5,135 bases of DNA, taken from assembly GCA_025923175.1 (NCBI GenBank), contig JAICGL010000325.1, positions 1 to 5,135 of the forward strand, written 5' to 3'. Both the position numbers and the translations under genes were made by a program. The notes under the pieces were generated by a model that was not told the DNA's origin, ran no database searches, and was given only the letters and a program-made list of their open reading frames with translations. The stretch is from Acidimicrobiia bacterium (GTDB taxonomy: Bacteria; Actinomycetota; Acidimicrobiia; IMCC26256; BP-133). Of the stretch, positions 1-4,543 are shown in pieces (the stretch's first letter is position 1; each line of letters opens with the position of its first letter).

Positions 1-1
1 C

Positions 2-373
2 GGTGACGGCGGCTTCCACGGCTCCACCGGCGCCATCAACCTCTACAAGCCCATCGTCGGCATGGCCGCCACCCCCACCGGCAAGGGCTACTGGCTCGTC
101 GCCTCCGACGGCGGGATCTTCTCCTTTGGTGACGCCAAGTTCTGGGGCTCCACCGGCTCCATGACGCTCGCCCAGCCGATTGTCGGGATGGCGTCCAGTG
201 GAACGGGCGGCGGCTACTGGTTCGTCGCTTCCGATGGCGGGATCTTCGGCTTCGGTGACGCCAAGTTCTACGGCGCCGCGGTCGGTTCGTCGTTCCCCGT
301 CGTGGGCATGGCCGCCGCCAAGGACGGCCAGGGCTACACCATCGTCCGGGCCGACGGCAGCGTGGTGAACCGG
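2..373 (+). repeat. Three in-frame tandem repeat units (126, 126, 120 bases)
   Basis: Units begin at 2, 128 and 254, each opening with GGTGACG. The first two are full 42-codon units and the third is diverged and two codons shorter. They encode the 42-residue protein repeat. Unit-to-unit similarity extends to the DNA (for example GACGCCAAGTTCT occurs in the second and third units), consistent with duplication. Confidence 0.85.
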
Positions 374-451
374 GGCAGCGCTCCGCTGGCTGGCTCCCTG
401 GTGGGCAACAACCTGGGCCGGCCGGTGGTCGGCGTCGCCGCCTCCCTCTAA
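2..451 (+). CDS. C-terminal end of a GYW-VASDGGIF repeat protein (5' end outside window)
   Basis: The frame is open from the left edge to TAA at 449-451, so the true start lies upstream. The protein is built of near-identical 42-residue units, each containing GYW(L/F)VASDGGIF(S/G)FGDAKF and then a PIVGMA-type strand. The first two units are exactly 126 bases apart (from positions 2 and 128). The third, from 254, is 40 residues and degenerate (GYTIVRADGSVVNRG), and the chain ends in a short cap (PVVGVAASL). The regular Gly/aromatic beta-rich pattern suggests a repeated beta-structure such as a propeller or solenoid. From memory, such repeats occur in secreted or surface proteins of actinobacteria, often attached to a hydrolase or peptidase domain. 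No catalytic domain, membrane anchor or sorting signal is visible in this part. Function unknown; the repeat identification is firm, and surface location is inference. Confidence 0.85.
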   Translation, partial: GDGGFHGSTGAINLYKPIVGMAATPTGKGYWLVASDGGIFSFGDAKFWGSTGSMTLAQPIVGMASSGTGGGYWFVASDGGIFGFGDAKFYGAAVGSSFPVVGMAAAKDGQGYTIVRADGSVVNRGSAPLAGSLVGNNLGRPVVGVAASL

Positions 452-467
452 CCGGTTAATCGCGGTA

Positions 468-502
468 CGGTGAGGCCCGGGCTTCCCGCCCGGGCCTCAC
501 CG
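468..502 (+). terminator. Strong GC-rich hairpin after the repeat-protein gene, terminator-like
   Basis: CGGTGAGGCCCGGGC at 468-482 is perfectly complementary to GCCCGGGCCTCACCG at 488-502, giving a 15-bp stem with a 5-base loop (TTCCC). It starts 17 bases after the stop codon at 451 and precedes the sigma-factor gene. No clear T-tract follows (only ATTGTTT further on), so it resembles the T-poor hairpins common in high-GC actinobacteria. The position fits transcription termination. Confidence 0.7.
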
Positions 503-513
503 CGCTGGAGATT

Positions 514-534
514 GTTTCCATCCCGCCTGGGTAG
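514..534 (+). promoter_or_regulatory. Weak SigB/SigF-like promoter candidate upstream of the sigma gene
   Basis: GGGTAG at 529-534 resembles the -10 element of SigB/SigF-type promoters (GGGTAT), and GTTT at 514-517 resembles the -35 element. The 11-base spacer is about three bases shorter than expected, so this is only a weak candidate for autoregulation. Transcription would start about 25 bases before the ATG at 565. Confidence 0.2.
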
Positions 535-564
535 GACCTCTTTCATTCGGCACGGGACGACGAC

Positions 565-1578
565 ATGCAGGTGACCCCGGCACCGTCAGCGCAGAGCATC
601 GAGTTGATGACCGAGCGCGTCAAGGCGAACCGAAAGACTCTGGTTGCCGCCCGTGCTCGTATGGTCACGGCGCGTGCCGCCTCGGAGGACGCGTCTTACC
701 GTTCGTGTCAGCTGCGGGACGAACTGCGACAGAAGCTTGAAAACCTCGCCGAGGCTGTAGCTGTCGCCCGCCGTGATCACCGGGTAGCCATGAGACCGCC
801 GGACCCGGTGTTGCCCCGGTACTCTCCGGACCCGCCCGATCCGCTCGACACGGTCCGGCGTCAGCTCCATGAGGCCTACGCGGCCACCCGGAACCCGGCT
901 CTGCGGGACGAGCTGGCGGCGTCGTATGACGGGTTCGCACGATCGCTCTCCCTCAAGTTCCGCCACCGGGAGTCGGCCGACGATTTGGCGCAGGTGGCCC
1001 GGATCGGGCTGCTCCACGCCATTGACCGTTTTGATCCGGCCCTCGGGCGACCCTTCCCGCTCTTCGCCCGGATCACCATCACCGGCGAGCTGAAGCGCCA
1101 CTTCCGGGACAAGACCTGGAGCATGCGGGTGCCGCGCTCGTTGCAGGAGGACTATCTCCGCGTGATACGGGCGGTCGACGAGCTGACCGCCGAGCTGTCC
1201 AGCTCACCCTCGATGGAGGAGCTGGCCACGCGCTGCGACATGCCGGTAGACCGCGTGATCGAGGCGTTGGAGCTGCGCGTGAGCCAGCGGCCCCTGTCGC
1301 TCGACATGCCCCCAGGGGCCCAGTCGCCCGAGGAGCCGGCGTTCGAACTCGGGGAGGAAGACATCGGCTTCGGGCAGCTCGAGAACCGGGAGCTCTTGGC
1401 CTATCTCCTTGGCCGGCTCCCGGAGCGCGACCGCCGCATCATCGAACTGCGCTTCGTCCACGAGCTCACCCAGTCGGAGATCGCCGCCGAGATCGGTGTC
1501 AGCCAGATCTGCGTCTCCCGGGTCCTGGCCCGAACGCTCGGCCGTCTGCGCCTCTGGGCCCGCAGCGCGGTCAGCTAG
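565..1578 (+). CDS. RNA polymerase sigma factor, SigB/SigF stress/sporulation family, with N-terminal extension
   Basis: A 337-residue protein whose residues about 112-332 form a complete sigma-70 factor. Region 2 carries ADDLAQVARIGLLHAIDRFD (138-157) and the promoter-melting/-10-reading stretch FARITITGELKRHFRDK (167-183). Region 3 spans about 190-245 (PSMEELATRCDMPVDRVIEA). Region 4 spans about 272-330, with RLPERDRRIIELRF and the -35-reading helix-turn-helix LTQSEIAAEIGVSQICVSRV (301-320). The GELKRHFRD and RVPR signatures are typical of the SigB/SigF/SigG group, which directs RNA polymerase to stress or developmental promoters and is usually held by an anti-sigma kinase. Family members are usually around 260 residues; here about 90 extra residues precede region 2, mainly Ala/Arg/Glu-rich helix (15-75) and a Pro-rich linker (78-93). 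The ATG at 565 has only a weak upstream purine stretch; ATGs at 607, 661 and 790 are alternatives. No anti-sigma gene is adjacent. The call of sigma family is firm; the regulon is unknown. Confidence 0.93.
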   Translation: MQVTPAPSAQSIELMTERVKANRKTLVAARARMVTARAASEDASYRSCQLRDELRQKLENLAEAVAVARRDHRVAMRPPDPVLPRYSPDPPDPLDTVRRQLHEAYAATRNPALRDELAASYDGFARSLSLKFRHRESADDLAQVARIGLLHAIDRFDPALGRPFPLFARITITGELKRHFRDKTWSMRVPRSLQEDYLRVIRAVDELTAELSSSPSMEELATRCDMPVDRVIEALELRVSQRPLSLDMPPGAQSPEEPAFELGEEDIGFGQLENRELLAYLLGRLPERDRRIIELRFVHELTQSEIAAEIGVSQICVSRVLARTLGRLRLWARSAVS

Positions 1579-1609
1579 TTCTCCACCCGCTTGGCCGCCG
1601 TGTGAGGAT

Positions 1610-2620
1610 TCAGGTCGCCAACTCTTCGACCAGGACGATCACGCCCCGGGTCTCGCGGTCGCGGCCGAGTAGCGGGGTCAGTGACACACGGCATCGGATC
1701 TCCCGGCCGCGCCGGTTGGTGGCGTCGAGGTCGACGGTCTCCTCCTGGGAGTCGCCGGCCAGGACGGCCGCGATCGGTCCCCGCAGGTCTTCGACGGGCA
1801 GGCCGATGTCAAGGTTGAGGAAGTGCTGGCCGGGGGCTTCGTCGGTCCGTACGCCCCACAGCTCGGCCGAACCGTCATTCCAGACCGAGATCCGCAAATC
1901 GCGGTCCATGACCACGAAGCCCCCACGCTGGCTCACCAGCAGCGACTCCAGGAAGTCGTTGACCTCGTCGAGTTCGCCGGTGCGCAGCCGCAGCACATCG
2001 TTGATGTACTGGAGCTCCTCGTTGGTCGCGTGCAGCTCGGCGTTCATAGTCTCGAGCTCCTTGGCGGTCGACTGGAGCTGCTCGTTGGTCGTCTCCAACG
2101 CCTCGATCGTCGATTGGAGCTCCTCGTGAGTCGTCTCCAACTCCTCGTTGGTCGCCTGGAGCTCAACGTAGGCCGTTTCCAGGTCACGGTTGGAATGCTC
2201 CAGCTGGTCCTGAAGCCGGCGCGCGAGCGACACGTCGATGAAAGTCAGGGCGACACCGAGCAAGCCACCTGCGGCGTCAACGATCGGCACGACATGGATG
2301 TCGAGGCACTCAACCGGCCCAACCCTGAAGGGGACCTGTTGCAGTACCAGCGGCAGCTCTTCCTTCTGGACCTGCTCCACAGCCGAGCGAAGCTCCGTCG
2401 GGTGGCAGGAGATCTTCAGATCCTGGAAGGGACGGCCGATGTCGCGGGCGGAAAGGCCGAGCAATTGGTGGGCGGTCGAGTTGATCATCGCCACCATGCC
2501 GGAGGTGTGGACCACGACCATCGCCTCTGGGACAGCGTCAGCGGCCAGTTCCCGGATCCGTCGGTAGCCGTCCGCGTCCTCGAGCGGCTCCATCTCCAGT
2601 TCATCAACCATCGACGCCAC
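1610..2620 (-). CDS. PAS-coiled coil-PAS sensor protein, C-terminal part of a CheB-CheR-PAS fusion lacking its catalytic domains
   Basis: A soluble protein of 336 residues (GTG at 2620) or 333 (ATG at 2611). The first PAS domain covers about 22-130 (AVPEAMVVV...GLSARDIGRPF...). A long coiled coil at about 132-225 is made of heptads such as TNEELETTHEELQST and ELETMNAEL. A second PAS domain covers about 226-333 (GGFVVMDRDLRISVWN, AELWGVRTDE, GQHFLNLDIGLPVEDLR). There is no kinase, cyclase or methyltransferase domain. From memory, this order and the GQHFLNLDIGLPVE and NEELQST motifs match the C-terminal third of CheB-methylesterase/CheR-methyltransferase/PAS fusions. A CheB-like stub in another frame lies directly upstream (2604-2660), so this is probably a deletion product that persists as a free sensor or scaffold. 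Neither internal start has a strong ribosome site; ATGGTTGA at 2611-2604 overlaps the stub's stop, suggesting coupled re-initiation. It converges with the sigma gene, 31 bases apart. Confidence 0.85.
   Translation of the reverse strand: MASMVDELEMEPLEDADGYRRIRELAADAVPEAMVVVHTSGMVAMINSTAHQLLGLSARDIGRPFQDLKISCHPTELRSAVEQVQKEELPLVLQQVPFRVGPVECLDIHVVPIVDAAGGLLGVALTFIDVSLARRLQDQLEHSNRDLETAYVELQATNEELETTHEELQSTIEALETTNEQLQSTAKELETMNAELHATNEELQYINDVLRLRTGELDEVNDFLESLLVSQRGGFVVMDRDLRISVWNDGSAELWGVRTDEAPGQHFLNLDIGLPVEDLRGPIAAVLAGDSQEETVDLDATNRRGREIRCRVSLTPLLGRDRETRGVIVLVEELAT
2010..2162 (-). repeat. Degenerate 42/63-base tandem periodicity encoding the coiled-coil heptads
   Basis: On the plus strand TGGA(GCT) recurs at 2010, 2073, 2115 and 2157, with spacings of 63, 42 and 42 bases, that is whole numbers of 21-base heptads. 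It is followed by TCGT(T)G(G)TCG-type segments. This is the DNA image of the EELQST/EELETT heptad repeat in the PAS protein. Confidence 0.75.
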
Positions 2621-2660
2621 CGGCCGACGCCCCGACGACGATCATGTCATGCCCGACCAT
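2604..2660 (-). pseudogene. 18-codon CheB methylesterase N-terminal stub (remnant of cheB-cheR-PAS fusion / leader ORF)
   Basis: Reading down from ATG at 2660, the frame encodes MVGHDMIVVGASAGGVDG and stops at TGA (2606-2604). VVGASAGGV is the opening strand and nucleophile loop of CheB-type protein-glutamate methylesterases, whose catalytic serine sits in GAS(A/T)GG; CheB-CheR fusions begin almost exactly this way. A strong ribosome site, GGGAGGG (2674-2668), stands seven bases upstream, better than anything ahead of the PAS starts, so this is probably the ancestral start codon. The PAS frame lies +1 relative to the stub and overlaps it. The simplest reading is an internal deletion of roughly the whole CheB and CheR coding region that also shifted the frame. 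The stub may now act as a translated leader coupling ribosomes to the PAS gene. It is too short to be an enzyme. Confidence 0.65.
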
Positions 2661-2667
2661 GGGCCGT

Positions 2668-2674
2668 CCCTCCC
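2668..2674 (-). promoter_or_regulatory. Ribosome binding site for the CheB stub
   Basis: GGGAGGG on the minus strand, seven bases before the ATG at 2660-2658. It is the best Shine-Dalgarno match upstream of the PAS gene. It therefore argues that translation initiates at the stub rather than directly at 2620 or 2611. Confidence 0.6.
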
Positions 2675-2706
2675 GCAACGGCTGACGATCGAGAGCCTAC
2701 GCCTGT

Positions 2707-2826
2707 TCAGCCTCCATCACCCGAGTGGCGCCAGTTGCGAACCAAGAGCAAGCCCATGAGGAGGCCGGCCGCCGCCATGGCGATCTGCTTCGGCTCGATG
2801 CCCCGTTGGCTGAGCCGGTTCTTCAA
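2707..2826 (-). CDS. Candidate 39-residue single-pass membrane peptide
   Basis: A short frame from TTG at 2826 to TGA at 2709-2707. It begins five bases after the stop of the oxidoreductase gene, and TAG at 2829-2827 limits how far upstream it can start. It encodes a basic N-terminus (KNRLSQRG), a hydrophobic helix IAMAAAGLLMGLLLV (residues 15-29) and a positively charged C-terminal flank (RNWRH), followed by SGDGG. That is the layout of a small membrane protein. About 34 of 39 third positions are G or C, consistent with coding use in this genome. No good ribosome site is seen; ATGs at 2778 and 2757 are alternative starts, and coupling to the upstream gene is possible. No family is recognised. 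It could also be a chance frame in GC-rich spacer DNA. Confidence 0.4.
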   Translation of the reverse strand: MKNRLSQRGIEPKQIAMAAAGLLMGLLLVRNWRHSGDGG

Positions 2827-2830
2827 CTAC

Positions 2831-3784
2831 TTACTGCAGCTTGGGCAGTACCTCGTCGGCGTAGAACCGGAAAAAGCCCTCCTGGTCCGGGCCCACCTGG
2901 TGGACGTAGACGTGGTCGAAGCCTGCCTCGGCGAACTTGCGAATCTCGCCGCGGTGCCGCTCAGGATCAGGACCGCAGACCACCTTCTCGGCGACATCTT
3001 CGGGCCGTACGGTCGCGGCCGCCTGCTCGAAGTGGGCGGGGAGCGGCAGCTCCTGCCCGAGCTCACCGCCGATGGCGGCGTTGACCCACTGGCGATGGGC
3101 GGTCTGCACCGCTTCGGCTTCGTCCGGACCCCAGCACACGTGAACCATGCCGATGCGCTGGCCCTGGCCGCCGCTGCGCCGGAAGGCGTCCAGCACCTCG
3201 GAGTCGGGGGCGGTGCTGATGAGGCCGTCACCGATACGGCCGGCGAGCTCCGCCGCCTTCGGTCCCGAGGCGGCCACCATAATCGGCGGCGCTTGCTCCG
3301 GAAGGGTGTAGAGCCGGGCCGTGTGGACGCTGTAGTACTCACCGTCGTGGGTGACGACGTCGCCGGTGAACAGCTCCCGGATGATGCCCACCGCTTCCTC
3401 GAGCATCCGGAGGCGGATGCCCACCGGTGGCCAGTTGTCCCCCAGGATGTGCTCGTTGAGGTTCTCGCCGGAGCCCACGCCGAGGAAGAACCGGCCGGGC
3501 ATCATGTCGGCCACGGTGGCGGCGGCGTGGGCGACGAGGGCGGGGTGGATCCGGAAGGTCGGGCAGGTCACACCGGTGCCGACCCGGAGGTGTTCCGTGG
3601 CCTGGGCGATGGCGCCCAACACCGACCAGACAAAGGGACTCTGGCCCTGGTTGTCGGTCCAGGGATGGAAGTGATCCGAGATGAGGGCGAAGCGGAAACC
3701 GCTGGTCTCGGCGGCGGCCGCGTAGCGGACCAGATCGCCGGGACGGTGCTCCTCACTCGACAGCGCGTAACCGATCTCGAGCAT
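2831..3784 (-). CDS. LLM-class F420-dependent oxidoreductase, glucose-6-phosphate dehydrogenase-like group
   Basis: A 317-residue luciferase-like (TIM-barrel) oxidoreductase expected to transfer hydride between a substrate and the deazaflavin cofactor F420 in the cytoplasm. Compared with the remembered sequence of mycobacterial Fgd1, it keeps the cofactor/active-site set: SDHFHPW (D37, H38, W42, equivalent to D39, H40, W44) and GVGSGENLNE (E107, equivalent to catalytic E109). It also keeps TPTFR-like CPTFRIHP, PGRFFLGVG and AGRIGDG. Two phosphate-gripping regions differ: Fgd1's TSGKG is TAPDS here (191-195), and no Lys-His pair is found near 240-251, so glucose-6-phosphate is probably not the substrate. 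The ATG at 3784 places MLEIGYALSS where family members begin; the frame stays open to 3862, with an ATG at 3808 and GTG at 3793 as other options. The candidate -10 element lies only nine bases before this ATG, which would give a nearly leaderless mRNA. Confidence 0.88.
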   Translation of the reverse strand: MLEIGYALSSEEHRPGDLVRYAAAAETSGFRFALISDHFHPWTDNQGQSPFVWSVLGAIAQATEHLRVGTGVTCPTFRIHPALVAHAAATVADMMPGRFFLGVGSGENLNEHILGDNWPPVGIRLRMLEEAVGIIRELFTGDVVTHDGEYYSVHTARLYTLPEQAPPIMVAASGPKAAELAGRIGDGLISTAPDSEVLDAFRRSGGQGQRIGMVHVCWGPDEAEAVQTAHRQWVNAAIGGELGQELPLPAHFEQAAATVRPEDVAEKVVCGPDPERHRGEIRKFAEAGFDHVYVHQVGPDQEGFFRFYADEVLPKLQ

Positions 3785-3793
3785 GCGCGCCAC

Positions 3794-3819
3794 ATACCCG
3801 GAGGCCATCGCTTGAAATC
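3794..3819 (-). promoter_or_regulatory. SigB/SigF-like promoter candidate for the oxidoreductase gene
   Basis: Minus strand: GATTT (3819-3815), a 15-base spacer, then a perfect GGGTAT (3799-3794). Known SigB/SigF promoters follow GTTT, about 14-17 bases, GGGTAT. The predicted start of transcription, about 3787, is almost at the ATG at 3784, matching the absence of a ribosome site and suggesting a leaderless or very short leader. If translation instead begins upstream (3808 or 3862), this would lie inside the gene. Confidence 0.4.
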
Positions 3820-3822
3820 GCA

Positions 3823-3848
3823 GGTTGATCCGAGTTTCCAGTGGGTAG
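3823..3848 (+). promoter_or_regulatory. SigB/SigF-like promoter candidate for the Pup-like operon
   Basis: Plus strand: GGTTG (3823-3827), a 15-base spacer, then GGGTAG (3843-3848). This is close to the mycobacterial SigF pattern GGTTT-N15-17-GGGTA. Transcription would start near 3855, leaving a leader of about 60 bases before the ATG at 3915. It sits back to back with a similar element on the other strand. Confidence 0.4.
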
Positions 3849-3862
3849 CAACTGGCCACCAA

Positions 3863-3877
3863 GGCCCCTACGGGGCC
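3863..3877 (+). promoter_or_regulatory. Short GC-rich inverted repeat in the Pup-like operon leader
   Basis: GGCCCC (3863-3868) and GGGGCC (3872-3877) form a perfect 6-bp stem with a TAC loop, between the candidate promoter and the ribosome site. It could be a 5' stabilising stem or an operator half-site pair; in GC-rich DNA it could equally be chance. Confidence 0.3.
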
Positions 3878-3903
3878 CGCCAGCCTTCCGAGGCCGCATC
3901 AGT

Positions 3904-3910
3904 GGAGAGG
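3904..3910 (+). promoter_or_regulatory. Ribosome binding site of the Pup-like gene
   Basis: GGAGAGG at 3904-3910, four bases before ATG at 3915. It is the clearest Shine-Dalgarno sequence on the plus strand and fixes the start of the modifier gene; the two downstream genes lack an equally strong site. Confidence 0.7.
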
Positions 3911-3914
3911 ATTC

Positions 3915-4100
3915 ATGCAGGAACGTGTCACCAAGGTTCGGCCTAGAAGGACGGCCGATCCGCAGGAGGTCGAAGAGGTCGTCGTGGACGACAGCGACAC
4001 CGGCCTTCTCACCGATATCGACGAGCTCCTCGACGAGATTGACGCCGTACTCGAGGATCAGTCGACGCTCGTCAATTTCCGGCAGAGGTCCGGCCAGTGA
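3915..4100 (+). CDS. pup: Pup/UBact-like ubiquitin-like protein modifier
   Basis: A 61-residue protein with the hallmarks of prokaryotic ubiquitin-like protein: a basic, disordered-looking N-terminus (K7, R9, R11, R12), an acidic middle (18-30), a helix-forming DELLDEIDAVLED core (36-48) and a C-terminal Gly-Gln. In Mycobacterium, Pup's terminal Gln is deamidated by Dop and the resulting Glu is linked to target lysines by PafA; the core helix is recognised by the Mpa/ARC ATPase for proteasomal degradation. The core here is nearly identical to mycobacterial LLDEIDDVLEE. The tail differs: canonical Pup ends in roughly FVRAYVQKGGQ, whereas this ends two residues sooner after the core in TLVNFRQRSGQ, recalling the RQRSG(E/Q) ending of UBact modifiers. 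It may thus be a divergent or second Pup. No prcBA, mpa, dop or pafA is in view. It is first in a three-gene operon; its TGA overlaps the next start as GTGA. Confidence 0.82.
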   Translation: MQERVTKVRPRRTADPQEVEEVVVDDSDTGLLTDIDELLDEIDAVLEDQSTLVNFRQRSGQ

Positions 4101-4345
4101 ACCGCAATGTGGTCGTTCCCGGAGGTGGCCTGAAGCTGCAGGCCACGTTGTCGTCGTCGAGCAGCGGGACCGGCGACGCACTGTCGCCCCACCACCCGAT
4201 CACCTGCAATGGCGAGCTCCGGCTAGAGCACGACAACACCCTGTGCTGCGACCACTCGGCTGCGCCGCCCGGCGACATCCGGACACAGTTCTGCATCGAT
4301 CACAGCATCTCGCTGCTGTTGATGGAGCTCTCGGCCGACCTGTGA
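4097..4345 (+). CDS. 82-residue Cys/His-containing protein, translationally coupled to the Pup-like gene
   Basis: It starts with GTG at 4097, sharing GTGA with the modifier's stop, with AGAGG (4084-4088) eight bases upstream. It ends with TGA at 4343-4345, which overlaps the next ATG as TGATG. The product has a Gly/Ser-rich N-terminal part (S19-S23), then four cysteines (C37, C50, C51, C66) and five histidines (H32, H33, H45, H53, H69). These include HHPITC, LCCDH and FCIDH groupings, and the C-terminus is hydrophobic (ISLLLMELSADL). Cys and His at this density could bind a metal or form disulfides, or make it a peptide-modification substrate; no family is recognised and none of these is demonstrated. 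There is no signal peptide or membrane helix. The overlapping junctions on both sides and high third-position GC support it as a real gene. Its job is presumably tied to the modifier. Confidence 0.65.
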   Translation: MNRNVVVPGGGLKLQATLSSSSSGTGDALSPHHPITCNGELRLEHDNTLCCDHSAAPPGDIRTQFCIDHSISLLLMELSADL

Positions 4346-4539
4346 TGGAGACGGAGAAGCCGGAAGAGGACCCCCAGGTCGTCGGCGAGCCCCTGGAGAC
4401 AGAGGAAGGCGTGCGCGTCCCTGCCCAGCAGAACGTGGGGGCGGGCGTAGAGGAGGGCGGCGGCGAGTGGCCCGATCCCAACACGCCCCCCAAGCTTCCC
4501 GCCCCTGGCGCCGCCGAAGAGGACGCTGACGAGAGCTGA
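4345..4539 (+). CDS. 64-residue acidic, proline-rich, probably disordered protein
   Basis: ATG at 4345 overlaps the preceding stop (TGATG), and no ribosome site of its own is evident, so translation probably depends on coupling. The product has 18 Asp/Glu against 3 Lys/Arg, 10 prolines, a Gly-rich centre (GAGVEEGGGEWPDPN) and an acidic tail (EEDADES). This composition implies an unstructured chain. K5 and K50 are its only lysines. It is not recognisable as any family. It might serve as a partner, adaptor or target of the Pup-like protein; this is inference from position only. A longer frame reading through from 3841 exists, but it overlaps the modifier gene and has no independent support. Confidence 0.6.
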   Translation: METEKPEEDPQVVGEPLETEEGVRVPAQQNVGAGVEEGGGEWPDPNTPPKLPAPGAAEEDADES

Positions 4540-4543
4540 AGGC

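Noticed and set aside
586..1101. 171-codon minus-strand frame opposite the sigma factor
   Set aside because: It is antisense to the well-supported sigma factor; the composition is a mirror of that gene and no motif is seen.
1998..2170. CRISPR-like or satellite repeat on the plus strand
   Set aside because: The period is a multiple of 21 bases and follows the coiled-coil heptads in frame; there are no constant repeats with unique spacers.
2707..2750. GGTTC...GGGTGA promoter-like pair ahead of the CheB stub on the minus strand
   Set aside because: The -10-like element (GGGTGA) is a poor match and it lies inside the candidate membrane-peptide frame; too weak to list.
1823..3946. 707-codon open frame on the plus strand
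   Set aside because: It runs antisense to the PAS protein and the oxidoreductase, both of which have clear family motifs. Its translation has no recognisable domain and is rich in His/Arg/Val/Gly as expected from the complement of GC-rich coding DNA.
3753..4181. 142-codon minus-strand frame across the divergent promoter region
   Set aside because: It overlaps the modifier gene, its ribosome site and the promoter candidates, and encodes no recognisable protein.
3841..4539. 232-codon plus-strand frame ending with the third small gene
   Set aside because: It overlaps the Pup-like gene and the 82-residue gene in another frame; only its last 64 codons, from the TGATG junction at 4345, have support.
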